From the NCBI GenBank assembly GCA_000688615.1, contig JHVA01000001.1, positions 2,666,001 to 2,730,000 of the forward strand: 64,000 nucleotides of DNA, written 5' to 3'. Made by a program: the position numbers and the translations under genes. This DNA comes from Acidobacteriaceae bacterium KBS 146. GTDB lineage: Bacteria; Acidobacteriota; Terriglobia; Terriglobales; Acidobacteriaceae. The notes beneath the pieces were generated by a model, which did not search any database, was not told the origin of the DNA, and was given only the letters and a program-made list of their open reading frames with translations. Of this stretch, positions 36,786-45,661 are shown one piece after another (position 1 is the stretch's first letter; each line of letters opens with the position of its first letter).

Positions 36786-37244
36786 ATGGAAAAACAGACG
36801 CGGAGAGGTCTTCTCAAAAATGCAACCAGGGCAGCCGTCGCTGGAGCCTTCGTCGCGCAAGGAGCCTCGGCGCAGTCAAAGCCGGCGGTGAAGAAAGATG
36901 CGACCGGCAAATCCCAGAAGGCCTTTCCCTTCACGACTGTAGTTTCGTTCGGTAACCTGCTGTTCGTCTCGGGCATCGGCTGCCGCGTTAAGGGCAGCAT
37001 CGAAGAAGAGACCAAATGGGTGCTCGATGAGATCGAGAAGAATCTCGAGGCGTCAGGGTCATCGCTGGAAAAAGTCCTCAAAATCAACATCTTCATGGAA
37101 GACATCAAGGAGTTCGATCGGATGAACGCTGTCTACAAGACCCGCAATTGGGGTTCGGTCTTCCCTGCAAGGAACACTGTGCAGCCCGCCGCTCTTCCGG
37201 CTGGAGACTACGGCCTCGCCATCGACTGCATCGCTTACGTCTGA
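36786..37244 (+). CDS. RidA-family protein with export signal
   Basis: 152 aa from the ATG at 36786 (AGGAG upstream). A Tat-like leader (TRRGLLKNATRAAVAGAFVAQGASAQ) precedes a YjgF/YER057c/UK114 domain: VSFGNLLFVSGIG, ETKWVLDEIEKNLEASGSSLEKVLKINIFMEDIKEFDRMNAVY, FPARNTVQPAALPAGDYGLAIDCIAYV. The Arg-Asn-Thr segment corresponds to the active-site Arg of imine deaminases. RidA proteins are normally cytoplasmic, so export is unusual. It follows msrB by 92 bases. Confidence 0.88.
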   Translation: MEKQTRRGLLKNATRAAVAGAFVAQGASAQSKPAVKKDATGKSQKAFPFTTVVSFGNLLFVSGIGCRVKGSIEEETKWVLDEIEKNLEASGSSLEKVLKINIFMEDIKEFDRMNAVYKTRNWGSVFPARNTVQPAALPAGDYGLAIDCIAYV

Positions 37245-37572
37245 TTCGTGGCCCGCAGCCAACCCTATTCTGCTATAGAAGCGAAAATCCTTATATTTTG
37301 CGAAGTCCGCGCTCAATCACGCGGGCTTCGCAGACGAATCTCTCAAAATACGGTGGCAATTCACCTGAACTGCAGCCGTTCTGCCTTTCCGGATCTCCCC
37401 ATTGGGTATTCCCGATAAGTGGGATACAACAATCCTCATAAAAATTTAGGCTTAAAGTGCTAAGTCGCCACCTGTCAGTCGCTTCCAGGTGACTTACCGC
37501 CGGAACAGCCATCAGATGGCGCTGGCAGGGAAAGAACTGACCCTAAAAATCGCCGAAGGCCGGAACTCCTGC
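37245..37572. other. Gap between ridA-like gene and diguanylate cyclase
   Basis: 328 bases. It contains the 37300-37331 hairpin and a second inverted repeat near the 3' side (AAGTC...ACCTG and CAGGT-GACTT, about 37461-37496). I looked for a cyclic di-GMP riboswitch and did not see its conserved core. Confidence 0.5.
37300..37331 (+). terminator. Hairpin after the ridA-like gene (terminator candidate)
   Basis: GCGAAGTCCGCG and CGCGGGCTTCGC form a 12-bp stem with one wobble pair and an 8-base loop, 55 bases after the stop. There is no T-tract after it, so it is either a Rho-dependent end or a structured leader. Confidence 0.4.
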
Positions 37573-39270
37573 ATGGAAAAAAAATCCGCCACCTCAAACG
37601 CTCCCATCAAGCTCATCTTGCTGGCGGCGCTCGGATGCTTCCTTTTTACCGTCGGAGGCGGATTCTATCTGTTTCGCACGACCCGGGACCTTGAAGCAGC
37701 AGGCAAGTGGGTGGAGCACACACAGGAAGTTCAGCTCTCCATTCAGAGCGCATCTTCCCTGATTCAGAGCATCGATTTCGAGAACCGGCTCTACCGCCTG
37801 ACTCATAACGAAGACACGCTGGTTCTGTCTCAGCGCAATGCCATCCAACTGCACACTACGATCATCCACCTCAGGAATCTCGTCTCTGATAATTCAGGGC
37901 AGCTCTCGAACCTGGATGCGTTGGACTCCTGTTCACTCGCCTTGTCCAGAGCCGTTGGCAAGACAACACCCGAGCTGGCCGAGGCAACTACTCCTCTGCT
38001 GCGGTGTCGGCAGGTATTGTCGGTCATGGCCAACCAGGAACGCGAGCTGTTGAAAGAGCGCGACGAGCTGACCAGACGAAGGTCTCAGATCACCGCCGTT
38101 ACAGAGGCGGCCCTCGCAACCTTTTGTTTTCTGATTCTGATCGGTTTGTTCGCTCTCATGCTTCGCGATGCCATTCTGCGCAACCGCATGGCACAGGTTG
38201 CCGATAGAACCAATCAGGAACTCAATGACAGCGTGCAGATCCTGAAAGACCACGCACGAGATGCCCAGCTTCTCGCCACTGCTCGCGATGACCTACAGTT
38301 GTGTACCGATATCCAACAGGTCTACCGATCTGCTGCCTTCCGCTTTTCCGAGCTGTTGCCAGGCACCGACGGTTCCCTTTGCATTATCAACAGCTCACGC
38401 AATATGGTGGAAAACGTCGCTAGCTGGAGTGCAAACCAGACCGGTCCACGGGTGACAGAGATCTTTCCTCCCGACAATTGCTGCGGTCTCCGCTCCGGCC
38501 AGCTCCGCTGGTACGGTCCGGGAGCCTCGCAGATTCACTGCGACCACTTCATCGGCAAACCCGTCGAACGCTACCTGTGCCTTCCACTGGTGGCCCACGG
38601 CGCCACGCTCGGCATTCTGTTTGTTGCCTGTCCCGACGAAACAACCCAGAACATCGTCGAAGCTCGCATGGGAGGCGTTCGTCAACTCGTTCAGCTGACT
38701 GCCATGGCTCTCGCATCGTTGCAGATGCGAAAGAAGCTGGAGCACCAATCGGTTCGCGACAGCCTGACAGGCCTTTTCAACCGCCACTTCCTCGAGATCG
38801 CCCTCGAACGCGAACTCGCCCGTGCTGTTCGCCGCAAGAGCTCGCTCGCCGTCCTGATGATCGATATCGACCATTTCAAACGCCTCAACGATCAGTTTGG
38901 TCACGCCGCTGGCGATGCCGTTCTCAAAGAAGTCGCGAAGGTCTTTAGCAGCAACATCCGGACCGAAGACCTGGCCTGCCGTTATGGCGGGGAGGAATTC
39001 ACCATCATCCTTCCCGATATCACCCCGGAGAACGCCCTCAAGCGTGCCCAGGTCATTCGAGAGGCTGTGGCCAGTCTCCGGACCGAGCTGGAGAATGATC
39101 TATACAGCAGCGTGACCATCTCGATCGGCGGAGCCATCTTTCCTCAGGATGGGCAATCCTCTGAGCTGCTTCTGCGACATGCGGATGCGTCCCTCTATCG
39201 CGCCAAGCACGAAGGCAGGAACAGGGTTGTTATAAACGTGCAAAGTGAAGTTGCCGCCACGCTCTCGTGA
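37573..39270 (+). CDS. CHASE3-like / GAF diguanylate cyclase
   Basis: 565 aa from the ATG at 37573; in-frame starts at 37489 and 37516 are possible. Helix 1 (LILLAALGCFLFTVGGGFYLF) and helix 2 (about 180-200) enclose a helical extracytoplasmic CHASE3-like sensor. A coiled linker, a GAF-like domain (about 240-385, several Cys) and a GGDEF domain follow. GGEEF is at 472-476 and the product-inhibition site RTED at 463-466. It should make cyclic di-GMP under feedback control. Confidence 0.93.
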   Translation: MEKKSATSNAPIKLILLAALGCFLFTVGGGFYLFRTTRDLEAAGKWVEHTQEVQLSIQSASSLIQSIDFENRLYRLTHNEDTLVLSQRNAIQLHTTIIHLRNLVSDNSGQLSNLDALDSCSLALSRAVGKTTPELAEATTPLLRCRQVLSVMANQERELLKERDELTRRRSQITAVTEAALATFCFLILIGLFALMLRDAILRNRMAQVADRTNQELNDSVQILKDHARDAQLLATARDDLQLCTDIQQVYRSAAFRFSELLPGTDGSLCIINSSRNMVENVASWSANQTGPRVTEIFPPDNCCGLRSGQLRWYGPGASQIHCDHFIGKPVERYLCLPLVAHGATLGILFVACPDETTQNIVEARMGGVRQLVQLTAMALASLQMRKKLEHQSVRDSLTGLFNRHFLEIALERELARAVRRKSSLAVLMIDIDHFKRLNDQFGHAAGDAVLKEVAKVFSSNIRTEDLACRYGGEEFTIILPDITPENALKRAQVIREAVASLRTELENDLYSSVTISIGGAIFPQDGQSSELLLRHADASLYRAKHEGRNRVVINVQSEVAATLS

Positions 39271-39286
39271 GAGGCGCCCTGCAGCA

Positions 39287-40492
39287 TCAGCACTCCCCGA
39301 TCACCCAGCGATAGCTCATCTCGGAGTCGAGAAAGTACAGTGCGATGCTTCCTGCCGCTGCGGAGGCTGTTCCATAGAAGAAGACCGCCGAGTGTCCCAC
39401 GCGGTCCCAGAGAACTCCTGCCACGATACTGGCGGCCAGCTGCGTTAGTCCAACCGTAGCGCTGTACCACCCGATGCCGCTGGCACGCAGGGAGACGGGC
39501 ACCGCATCGGCCGCGATTGCCTTGCCGACGACGCGGAAGATTCCCTGATAAAGGCCATAAAACAGAAACAACACGGCGAGCGAAACAATATTTGTCGTAA
39601 GACCAAAACCAAGATAGACCAGCGCGAAGACGACAAACGCAATGAGAAGAACGTTCTTCCGATTCCATCGGTCCGACAGCGAGCCTGCAGGGTAGGAGAT
39701 CAGCGCTGCAACCAGATTAAATACCGCATAGATAAGGATGGTGTTCTTAAGCGGTGTTCCTGTCTCGTGAGTTCGCAGAATGAGAAATGCATTACTCGAA
39801 TTCCCCACTCCGAACAGCGCGATTACCAACAGGTATCTCCAGTAGCTCGCAGGAAAGCGCCGAGCCCTGGCATCGAGTCTGGGGGAGGAGTCGACCTGCG
39901 CAGGCTTCTCCTGCACCAGCAGAATCATCACAACGGCCAGCAGACCTGGAATGAGTGCCAGATAAAAGATGGTGCGTAAACCTACATGTGCCGCGGAAAG
40001 AAGAAAGAGGGCCAGCAGAGGTCCCAGGAACGCCCCTGTGTTATCACCCAGTCCTTCCAGCCCGAACGCCCGGCCCCTGTCCTTCGACTCCACCGACGAC
40101 GCAACCAGCGCGTCACGCGGAGCGGAACGTATGCCAGTCCCAATGCGATCTACCAGCCGTGCCGCAAACAGGCCCTGCCACACCGTGCTCAGTCCCATCA
40201 AGGGTTTAGTCAGAGCTGCAAGAACGTATCCAGCCAGGGCAATCGGCTTGCGCCGCTTCCAGTGATCCGACAATGCTCCTGAGAAGCCCCCCACAATGTT
40301 CTGCGCCGCCTGCGCAAAGCCATCAATCAGACCTACGATGCTGCCTGAGGCGCGCAGTGTCTCTGTCAGAAAGACCGGCAGCACCGGGTAAAGCATCTCG
40401 GTCGAAATATCGGTAAACAAACTCGCGATCGCAAGCAGAAACGTATTTCTCGAAAGCCCGGTGAAGTATCGTTCTGCCTTCCATCGAGCCAT
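39287..40492 (-). CDS. MFS transporter
   Basis: 401 aa with about 12 hydrophobic helices. The loop after helix 2 carries GALSDHWKRRKPIALAGY, and GIRSAPRDALVASSVESKDRGRAFGLEGLGDNTGAFLGPLLA is typical of the YfcJ/MFS_1 branch found near stress and metal genes. SLSDRWNRKNVLL repeats the motif in the second half. Substrate unknown. Convergent with the diguanylate cyclase gene. Confidence 0.88.
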   Translation of the reverse strand: MARWKAERYFTGLSRNTFLLAIASLFTDISTEMLYPVLPVFLTETLRASGSIVGLIDGFAQAAQNIVGGFSGALSDHWKRRKPIALAGYVLAALTKPLMGLSTVWQGLFAARLVDRIGTGIRSAPRDALVASSVESKDRGRAFGLEGLGDNTGAFLGPLLALFLLSAAHVGLRTIFYLALIPGLLAVVMILLVQEKPAQVDSSPRLDARARRFPASYWRYLLVIALFGVGNSSNAFLILRTHETGTPLKNTILIYAVFNLVAALISYPAGSLSDRWNRKNVLLIAFVVFALVYLGFGLTTNIVSLAVLFLFYGLYQGIFRVVGKAIAADAVPVSLRASGIGWYSATVGLTQLAASIVAGVLWDRVGHSAVFFYGTASAAAGSIALYFLDSEMSYRWVIGEC

Positions 40493-40549
40493 GGGCCAGC
40501 CTCAATGCCACCCTTATCTGGGATATCGATCACACCATGACGGCGGCAC

Positions 40550-41614
40550 TTACTTCTTCATCGAAGCCGTCGCCGAGGGCCGCAGTTCCTTCGAGTTCTG
40601 CTTCAGATACTTAGCCAAAGCCTCGTACTGGTTGGTGGCAATAAAGTTGACTCCCGCTGCAATTGCGGCCTTCCATCGCTCCACCACTGCCTCGCGCGAA
40701 CCAAAGTTATAGCTCATACCCCACCCCTGATCCTCTGAGGGAGCGAATCCGTCCAGAGCATAGAAGCGTACCCAGAACCCCCGCTGGTGGGCATCGTCGA
40801 CCAGGGCGTGCAGCCTCCGGTTGTCCGCTTCGGTCCAGTCTCCTGCCCTCGGCTCACCACCTTCTTCAACCTGGTACCACGTACCGTTCCACCACCGTCG
40901 ATAGTTGGTCGGCCTCTCATGGATAAGCTCTTCCGGGCTCACGGTTACCGCCCAATGCCATTGCTGCTGCTGGGTCAGATTCTTTGGAGCGGGGTGCGTA
41001 TGGGCTGATCCGAAGAGACGCAACTTTGCCCCTACTGGAAGCTTGTCGTAGAACACCCTCTGCTGCTCATCGGCCTCTTCCGTAATCACCAGGATTGGCT
41101 TGCGGTCGATCGGAGATAGCTTCTCCGGATCGTTCGTCTTCACTGCCGTCGATAGCCAGTCTTCGTGCCTCCCCAGCACCTCCCAAAGCCCCTCCAGCAA
41201 AGGCGTCTGATTATCTTTGAAGTCGAAGTGCAGCACGATCAGGGGCCACTGGCTGCGCTTGTTCTCTGCAATCGCCCTCTTGATGACCGGACTCACCTGC
41301 TTAAAGAAGTAATCTTCCAGCGTTGGCTCGTCGCCTGTCGGATGAGGCGTATGCGAAACCACCACTCGCCCCTTGCCGGTGGCCGGGTCAACATACCACG
41401 CAAGATCCTGCTCAATCGAAACCGGAAAACCTGAGTCGAGCGCTCTTTGAATACGATCGCTCCATTGTCCCTGGTACGGGTAGCAGTTGTGTGCATCCAG
41501 AATCGGCTCATTGTGATTCAGGAAGTTCAGGTCCGCATTTTGTGCCGGCAGAGTGAGAGACGGAACTCCCAGCGCCGCCATCAACCCTAACTGCAAGAAA
41601 AATCTCATCCCCAT
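40550..41614 (-). CDS. Secreted PLC-like phosphodiesterase
   Basis: 354 aa from the ATG at 41614; the frame is open to 42067, but that part is antisense to padR. A signal peptide (FFLQLGLMAALGVPSLTLPAQ) is followed by a TIM-barrel phosphodiesterase pattern: ILDAHNCYPY, GFPVSIEQDLAW, HTPHPTGDEPTLEDYF, PLIVLHFDFKD and a C-terminal INFIATNQYEAL-type strand. It resembles PI-PLC/GDPD-like enzymes with the metal-site E-x-D conserved. The substrate, probably a phosphodiester, is not certain. Confidence 0.75.
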   Translation of the reverse strand: MGMRFFLQLGLMAALGVPSLTLPAQNADLNFLNHNEPILDAHNCYPYQGQWSDRIQRALDSGFPVSIEQDLAWYVDPATGKGRVVVSHTPHPTGDEPTLEDYFFKQVSPVIKRAIAENKRSQWPLIVLHFDFKDNQTPLLEGLWEVLGRHEDWLSTAVKTNDPEKLSPIDRKPILVITEEADEQQRVFYDKLPVGAKLRLFGSAHTHPAPKNLTQQQQWHWAVTVSPEELIHERPTNYRRWWNGTWYQVEEGGEPRAGDWTEADNRRLHALVDDAHQRGFWVRFYALDGFAPSEDQGWGMSYNFGSREAVVERWKAAIAAGVNFIATNQYEALAKYLKQNSKELRPSATASMKK

Positions 41615-41755
41615 ACCGCGTCCCCTCACCTTTGAAAAAAATAAAAGACAACCCTGAACATTCAACCACGCAACGACTGAGGACGGTCTGCTTTGAGAAA
41701 TTTTTGAACGGGGCCATTGACGGGAGGTGGATATAAGTATCACAATGTAGTCCAA

Positions 41756-42085
41756 ATGATCGGTGAGTTCGAATATCTGATAATTGCAGCGTCCGCGGGA
41801 CTGGGAGCCAATGCCTATGGCGCGGCGATCCGTGCAGAGATCGAGTCGACCACGGGACGCAGATGCTCCATCGGGGCTCTCTATACGACGATCGAGCGCC
41901 TCGAAACCAAGGGCCTGTTGAAGACGTGGATGGGTGAGACCACACCGGAGCGCGGAGGCCGCGCCAAACGTATGGTGCAGATCACCCCTGAAGGCTTGCA
42001 GGAAGCAAAAAGCTTCTACAGCGCTGTGGTGCAGGTCAGTCGCGGCGCATCCTGGGTGGCAGATCAAAACAGGAGCGTTCTATGA
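41756..42085 (+). CDS. PadR-family transcriptional regulator
   Basis: 109 aa from the ATG at 41756. Winged helix: EYLIIAASAGLGANAYGAAIRAEIES, GRRCSIGALYTTIERLETKGLLKTWMGE, GGRAKRMVQITPEGLQEAKSFY. It has no long C-terminal helix, as in the short PadR-s2 group that dimerises through the N-terminal helix. The stop overlaps the next gene's ATG by 4 bases, so both are coupled. In acidobacteria such regulators usually precede FtsX/MacB-like permeases. Confidence 0.93.
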   Translation: MIGEFEYLIIAASAGLGANAYGAAIRAEIESTTGRRCSIGALYTTIERLETKGLLKTWMGETTPERGGRAKRMVQITPEGLQEAKSFYSAVVQVSRGASWVADQNRSVL

Positions 42086-42804
42086 CCAACATGGGCTGGT
42101 CTCTGGTTGAACTTGCCTCCCGCCTGCTCGAACCACGGGAGCGCGAGGCCGTGCTTGGCGATCTCACAGAGACCGGCGACACGCTGTGGCAGAGCCTGCT
42201 CGGTATCGTTGGCCTCGCTCTCCGCCGTCATCTTGCTCTCTGGAAGAACTGGAGGCCATGGCTTGCCTCCTTTGGCCTCGCACTGCCGTGCAGCCTGTTG
42301 CTGATGGGGTTTTCTCTCTCCATCAGCCAGTCGTATCAGCGAATCATCAATGCCACGCTTCTGCATGGGACCTCCATCACGCTTGGCCCGGGGACGGCTC
42401 TGCTGCTGTGCAATCTTCTGCTGTTGATCGTGTGGTCGTGGACCGGCGGCTTCGTAATGGGATCGCTTTCACGCCGAACGGTTCGCGTAAGTATTCTTCT
42501 GTCCTTTCTTCCCTGCGCTTTTTGTCTGTCGAGATTTCGCGTGGAGTCCCTGTCACGCTTTTGCCTTCTCCTTTTCCTCTTTCCGGCAGCATGGGGCGTC
42601 CATCGTGGACTTCGGATTGCCCAAATCAAACTGCGTTCGGCGCTCACCCTGGCTCTGATCATCACTGCGCTCACGATCCCCGCATGGTCCAGTAAAGGAT
42701 CGTGGATACCCAACTGGGCGCTGAGTTGGCCAGCCTGGTATCTGGTAGCCACCTCGTCGGCCAACTCCATTGCCAAAGGATCAAAGCGATGGCAGATCAG
42801 CTGA
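42082..42804 (+). CDS. Multi-span membrane protein with permease-prefix-like N terminus
   Basis: 240 aa. The first 45 residues (LASRLLEPREREAVLGDLTETGD) match the 'prefix' seen at the front of acidobacterial orphan MacB/FtsX permeases. The MacB/FtsX core is missing; instead there are about five or six membrane helices and the protein ends. It overlaps padR by 4 bases and the 2Fe-2S subunit gene by 16 bases. It could be a remnant or a dedicated sensor for PadR; neither is shown. Confidence 0.75.
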   Translation: MTNMGWSLVELASRLLEPREREAVLGDLTETGDTLWQSLLGIVGLALRRHLALWKNWRPWLASFGLALPCSLLLMGFSLSISQSYQRIINATLLHGTSITLGPGTALLLCNLLLLIVWSWTGGFVMGSLSRRTVRVSILLSFLPCAFCLSRFRVESLSRFCLLLFLFPAAWGVHRGLRIAQIKLRSALTLALIITALTIPAWSSKGSWIPNWALSWPAWYLVATSSANSIAKGSKRWQIS

Positions 42805-43310
42805 AGCTCACGGTCAATGGAACCGAGCAGACGGTCTCGGTAACGGCAGAAATGCCTTTGCTGTACGGGCTGCGGAACGAGCTCGGGCTCTCCGGTCCGC
42901 GCTACGGCTGCGGCCTCGCACAGTGTGGAGCGTGTGCCGTGCTGGTCGATGGCTCCGAGATCCGCTCCTGCATTACGCCCGTCTCTGCGGTCGTTGGAAA
43001 GAAAGTCACGACCATCGAGGGACTTCCTGCGCTATGGGCGGCAACCAAAGGTCATTCTGAAACCGGCAGTCAAACGCTGCATCCTGTCCAGCAGGCATGG
43101 ATCGACGAGCAGGTTCCTCAATGCGGCTACTGTCAAAGCGGAATGATGATCGTCGCAGCCGAGCTGCTCACGAAGAATCCGGACCCTACGGTCCCCGAGA
43201 TCAAAGACGCGTATACCCATAAGCCTCCTTCGGCTCACCTCTGCCGCTGCGGAACGTATGCGGCCATCATCAGCGCCGTGCAGCGAGCCGCTCAGGTGAT
43301 GAAGTCCTGA
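42789..43310 (+). CDS. (2Fe-2S) subunit of a xanthine-dehydrogenase-family (isoquinoline oxidoreductase-like) enzyme
   Basis: 173 aa from the ATG at 42789 (AAGGA 8 bases upstream). The plant-type ferredoxin cluster is seen as CGLAQCGACAVLVDG with a later Cys. The second cluster domain has QCGYCQSGM and HLCRCGTY. It is the small electron-transfer subunit of a molybdenum hydroxylase (IorA/CoxS class) and partners with the next gene. Confidence 0.95.
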   Translation: MADQLKLTVNGTEQTVSVTAEMPLLYGLRNELGLSGPRYGCGLAQCGACAVLVDGSEIRSCITPVSAVVGKKVTTIEGLPALWAATKGHSETGSQTLHPVQQAWIDEQVPQCGYCQSGMMIVAAELLTKNPDPTVPEIKDAYTHKPPSAHLCRCGTYAAIISAVQRAAQVMKS

Positions 43311-43325
43311 CGACAAGGTGATCTT

Positions 43326-45641
43326 ATGGCTCTTCCTCTCAAGCCTTACCACTCCCCTCTCTTTTCACCAAAACTGACCCGTCGCGGCTTCATCAAAGGC
43401 GGTGGAGTACTAGCCGTCTCGTTTACCTTCCCGCATCTGTCGGCCGCGGCGACGGATGCTCCCGCAACCACACTCGCGCTGGCATCCTGGCTTGAAATCC
43501 GGCACGACAACACCGTCCTCGTGCGCACAGGAAGGGCTGAGATTGGTACGGGCATGAGTGCCTTTTATGCCCAGGTCATTGCTGAAGAACTGAACGTCCC
43601 TCCAGAGAGAGTCACCCTCATCATGGGAGACACCGATAAGACCCCTGATGGCGGTTACTCGGCGGGCTTTCTTACAGGAGCCGAAAATCTTCGCAAGGTT
43701 GGGGCATATACCTATCAGGCTCTCCTCAGCCTTGCTGCACGGCATCTTGGTGTCCCCGTCGCGTCCCTCAAAGTAGCCGATGGTGTAGTTTCCGCAGGCG
43801 ACAGGAGCATCCGCTACGGGGAGCTTGTCCGCGAACAGAAGCTCGAATTAAAGATTCCGGTATCTGGCCAAGCCGCGAGGGTCGACCCTAAGGCCTGGAA
43901 CGGTGTGAACGGCCTCGATGGACTCGTCGTCCTGGGTAATCCGCCTACTCGGCCGGTCAGTGAATACAAGTTCATCGGCAGATCGCATCCCATGCCCGGA
44001 ATCCCGGACAAGGTCACGGGAAAGACCCAGTGGACCTGCGACGTTTGGCTGCCAGAAATGCTGCATGCGCGCATGGTGCGTCCGGCGACACTGGGCGCCA
44101 CGCTCATCTCCGTGGGACCACTCGATAAGAAGCAATTTCCGTCCGCTCAAGTTGCCGTCAAAAAGAATCTCGTCGCCGTCCTCTCACCAAATGAGTGGGA
44201 AGCCATCAACGCTGCACAGGCTGTCTCAGCCGGTACGCGATGGACAGAATGGTCCGGCTTACCTGGCAGCGAAAACCTCACGCAGGCACTGCGCAGTTAC
44301 AAATGGGGCGCTCCTTCGGACGCAAAAGGAGATGCGGCCGAAACCGCTGCGGCTCTCGCTCGTTCAACAAGGACGATCGCGGCGACCTATGAGCAACCCT
44401 ACGTCAAGCATGCCCCCATCGGACCTTTTGTCGCCGTCGCCGATGTTAAGTCCGACGGCAGTGCGACCATCTGGGCTCATTCCGCGAACTCCCAGGGTCT
44501 GCGAGCACGAATTGCCGACATTTTAGGGATCTCCACGGAAAAGGTTGTCGTTCGATGGCTGGATCATGCAGGTCAGTTCGGCCGCACTACCTTCGGCGGT
44601 GATGGGGCTGAGGGTGATGCTGCCATTCTCTCGCAGTTAACCGGCAAGCCCGTTCGCGTCCAGTGGTCTCTGCAAGATGACCTCGCGTGGTCGGCCTCCT
44701 CGCCGGGCTGGGTCGAAGACATCCGATGCGGCCTCGACACCTCGGGAAACATCGCCGCGATCCAGAGCTCTTTCTACTCGGCGCAGTCGAATGACGCACG
44801 CATCGTGGGAGCGATTCTCGCCGGAGTGCCCTCCACCAGCTCCAAGCCGGATTACTGGGTCGCTACAGAGTGGCCTTATGACAAGATTCCGGCGCGACAC
44901 GAAGAAGTCTATGGTATGCCGAATCTCGGATCCGATTCCTCCGCCGTCGGTCTTCGCGGACTCATCATGCGGACCCCCGGCCAGCGCCAGCAGAACTTTG
45001 CCCTGGAATCCCTCATCAACGAGGCCGCCTCCGCGGCACACGCCGATCCCGTCGAGTTCCGGCTTCGGCACACCTCCGATCCCCGGTTGATCGAGATCCT
45101 CCACGCCACTGTCGAGGCCGCCTCCTGGAAACCTCGTCCATCTCCGCATCCTGAAGCGAAAGCTACTGGAACCGATCCGGTGATCGGTCGTGGCGTCTGC
45201 ATCATGGTCCGCCAGAACGCCTACTGGGTCGGGATTGCCGAAGTTGCCGTTACTCCCGCGACAGGTGCAGTGCAGGTGGTCAAATTCACAATCGGCCTCG
45301 ATTGCGGCAAGATTATCAATCCCCGTCAGCTCGAACGCTGCATGAAAAGCGGCGTCGTGATGGGTGTCAGTGAGGCTCTCAAAGAAGAGGTAATCTTCGA
45401 TACCGGAAAGATCACCAGCACCATGTGGGGCAGTTACAACATTCTGACGATGGCAGAGATGCCCGAGATCAAAACCGTCAATATCTCACGCGACGATAAA
45501 GGTTTTGGTGGGGGCTCTGAAGGAGCCAACGCGATCTGTCCACCAGCGATCGCTGCAGCCTTCTTTGACGCGACCGGAGTCCAACCCCGCCGCATTCCGC
45601 TGACTTCTACGTATGTCCAGAGACTATTGAGGACCGCATAA
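43326..45641 (+). CDS. Molybdopterin-binding large subunit (isoquinoline 1-oxidoreductase beta-like)
   Basis: 771 aa. A twin-arginine signal (LTRRGFIKGGGVLAVSFTF) leads to a fused large subunit of the IorB/aldehyde-oxidase type. AEIGTGMSAFYAQVIAEELN and GLRGLIMRTPGQRQQNFALESLINEAA are molybdopterin-contact motifs, and FGGGSEGANAICPPA holds the active-site Glu. It hydroxylates an aromatic N-heterocycle or aldehyde in the periplasm. The usual third partner, a c-type cytochrome, is not adjacent. It begins 15 bases after the 2Fe-2S gene. Confidence 0.95.
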   Translation: MALPLKPYHSPLFSPKLTRRGFIKGGGVLAVSFTFPHLSAAATDAPATTLALASWLEIRHDNTVLVRTGRAEIGTGMSAFYAQVIAEELNVPPERVTLIMGDTDKTPDGGYSAGFLTGAENLRKVGAYTYQALLSLAARHLGVPVASLKVADGVVSAGDRSIRYGELVREQKLELKIPVSGQAARVDPKAWNGVNGLDGLVVLGNPPTRPVSEYKFIGRSHPMPGIPDKVTGKTQWTCDVWLPEMLHARMVRPATLGATLISVGPLDKKQFPSAQVAVKKNLVAVLSPNEWEAINAAQAVSAGTRWTEWSGLPGSENLTQALRSYKWGAPSDAKGDAAETAAALARSTRTIAATYEQPYVKHAPIGPFVAVADVKSDGSATIWAHSANSQGLRARIADILGISTEKVVVRWLDHAGQFGRTTFGGDGAEGDAAILSQLTGKPVRVQWSLQDDLAWSASSPGWVEDIRCGLDTSGNIAAIQSSFYSAQSNDARIVGAILAGVPSTSSKPDYWVATEWPYDKIPARHEEVYGMPNLGSDSSAVGLRGLIMRTPGQRQQNFALESLINEAASAAHADPVEFRLRHTSDPRLIEILHATVEAASWKPRPSPHPEAKATGTDPVIGRGVCIMVRQNAYWVGIAEVAVTPATGAVQVVKFTIGLDCGKIINPRQLERCMKSGVVMGVSEALKEEVIFDTGKITSTMWGSYNILTMAEMPEIKTVNISRDDKGFGGGSEGANAICPPAIAAAFFDATGVQPRRIPLTSTYVQRLLRTA

Positions 45642-45661
45642 CAGCCTCCGGAAGAATTCGC

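Noticed and set aside
37245..37572. Cyclic di-GMP riboswitch upstream of the diguanylate cyclase
   Set aside because: The conserved GEMM core is not visible; only ordinary hairpins are.
41615..42067. Upstream extension of the PLC-like gene
   Set aside because: It overlaps padR on the other strand, and a good signal peptide and Shine-Dalgarno mark the start at 41614.
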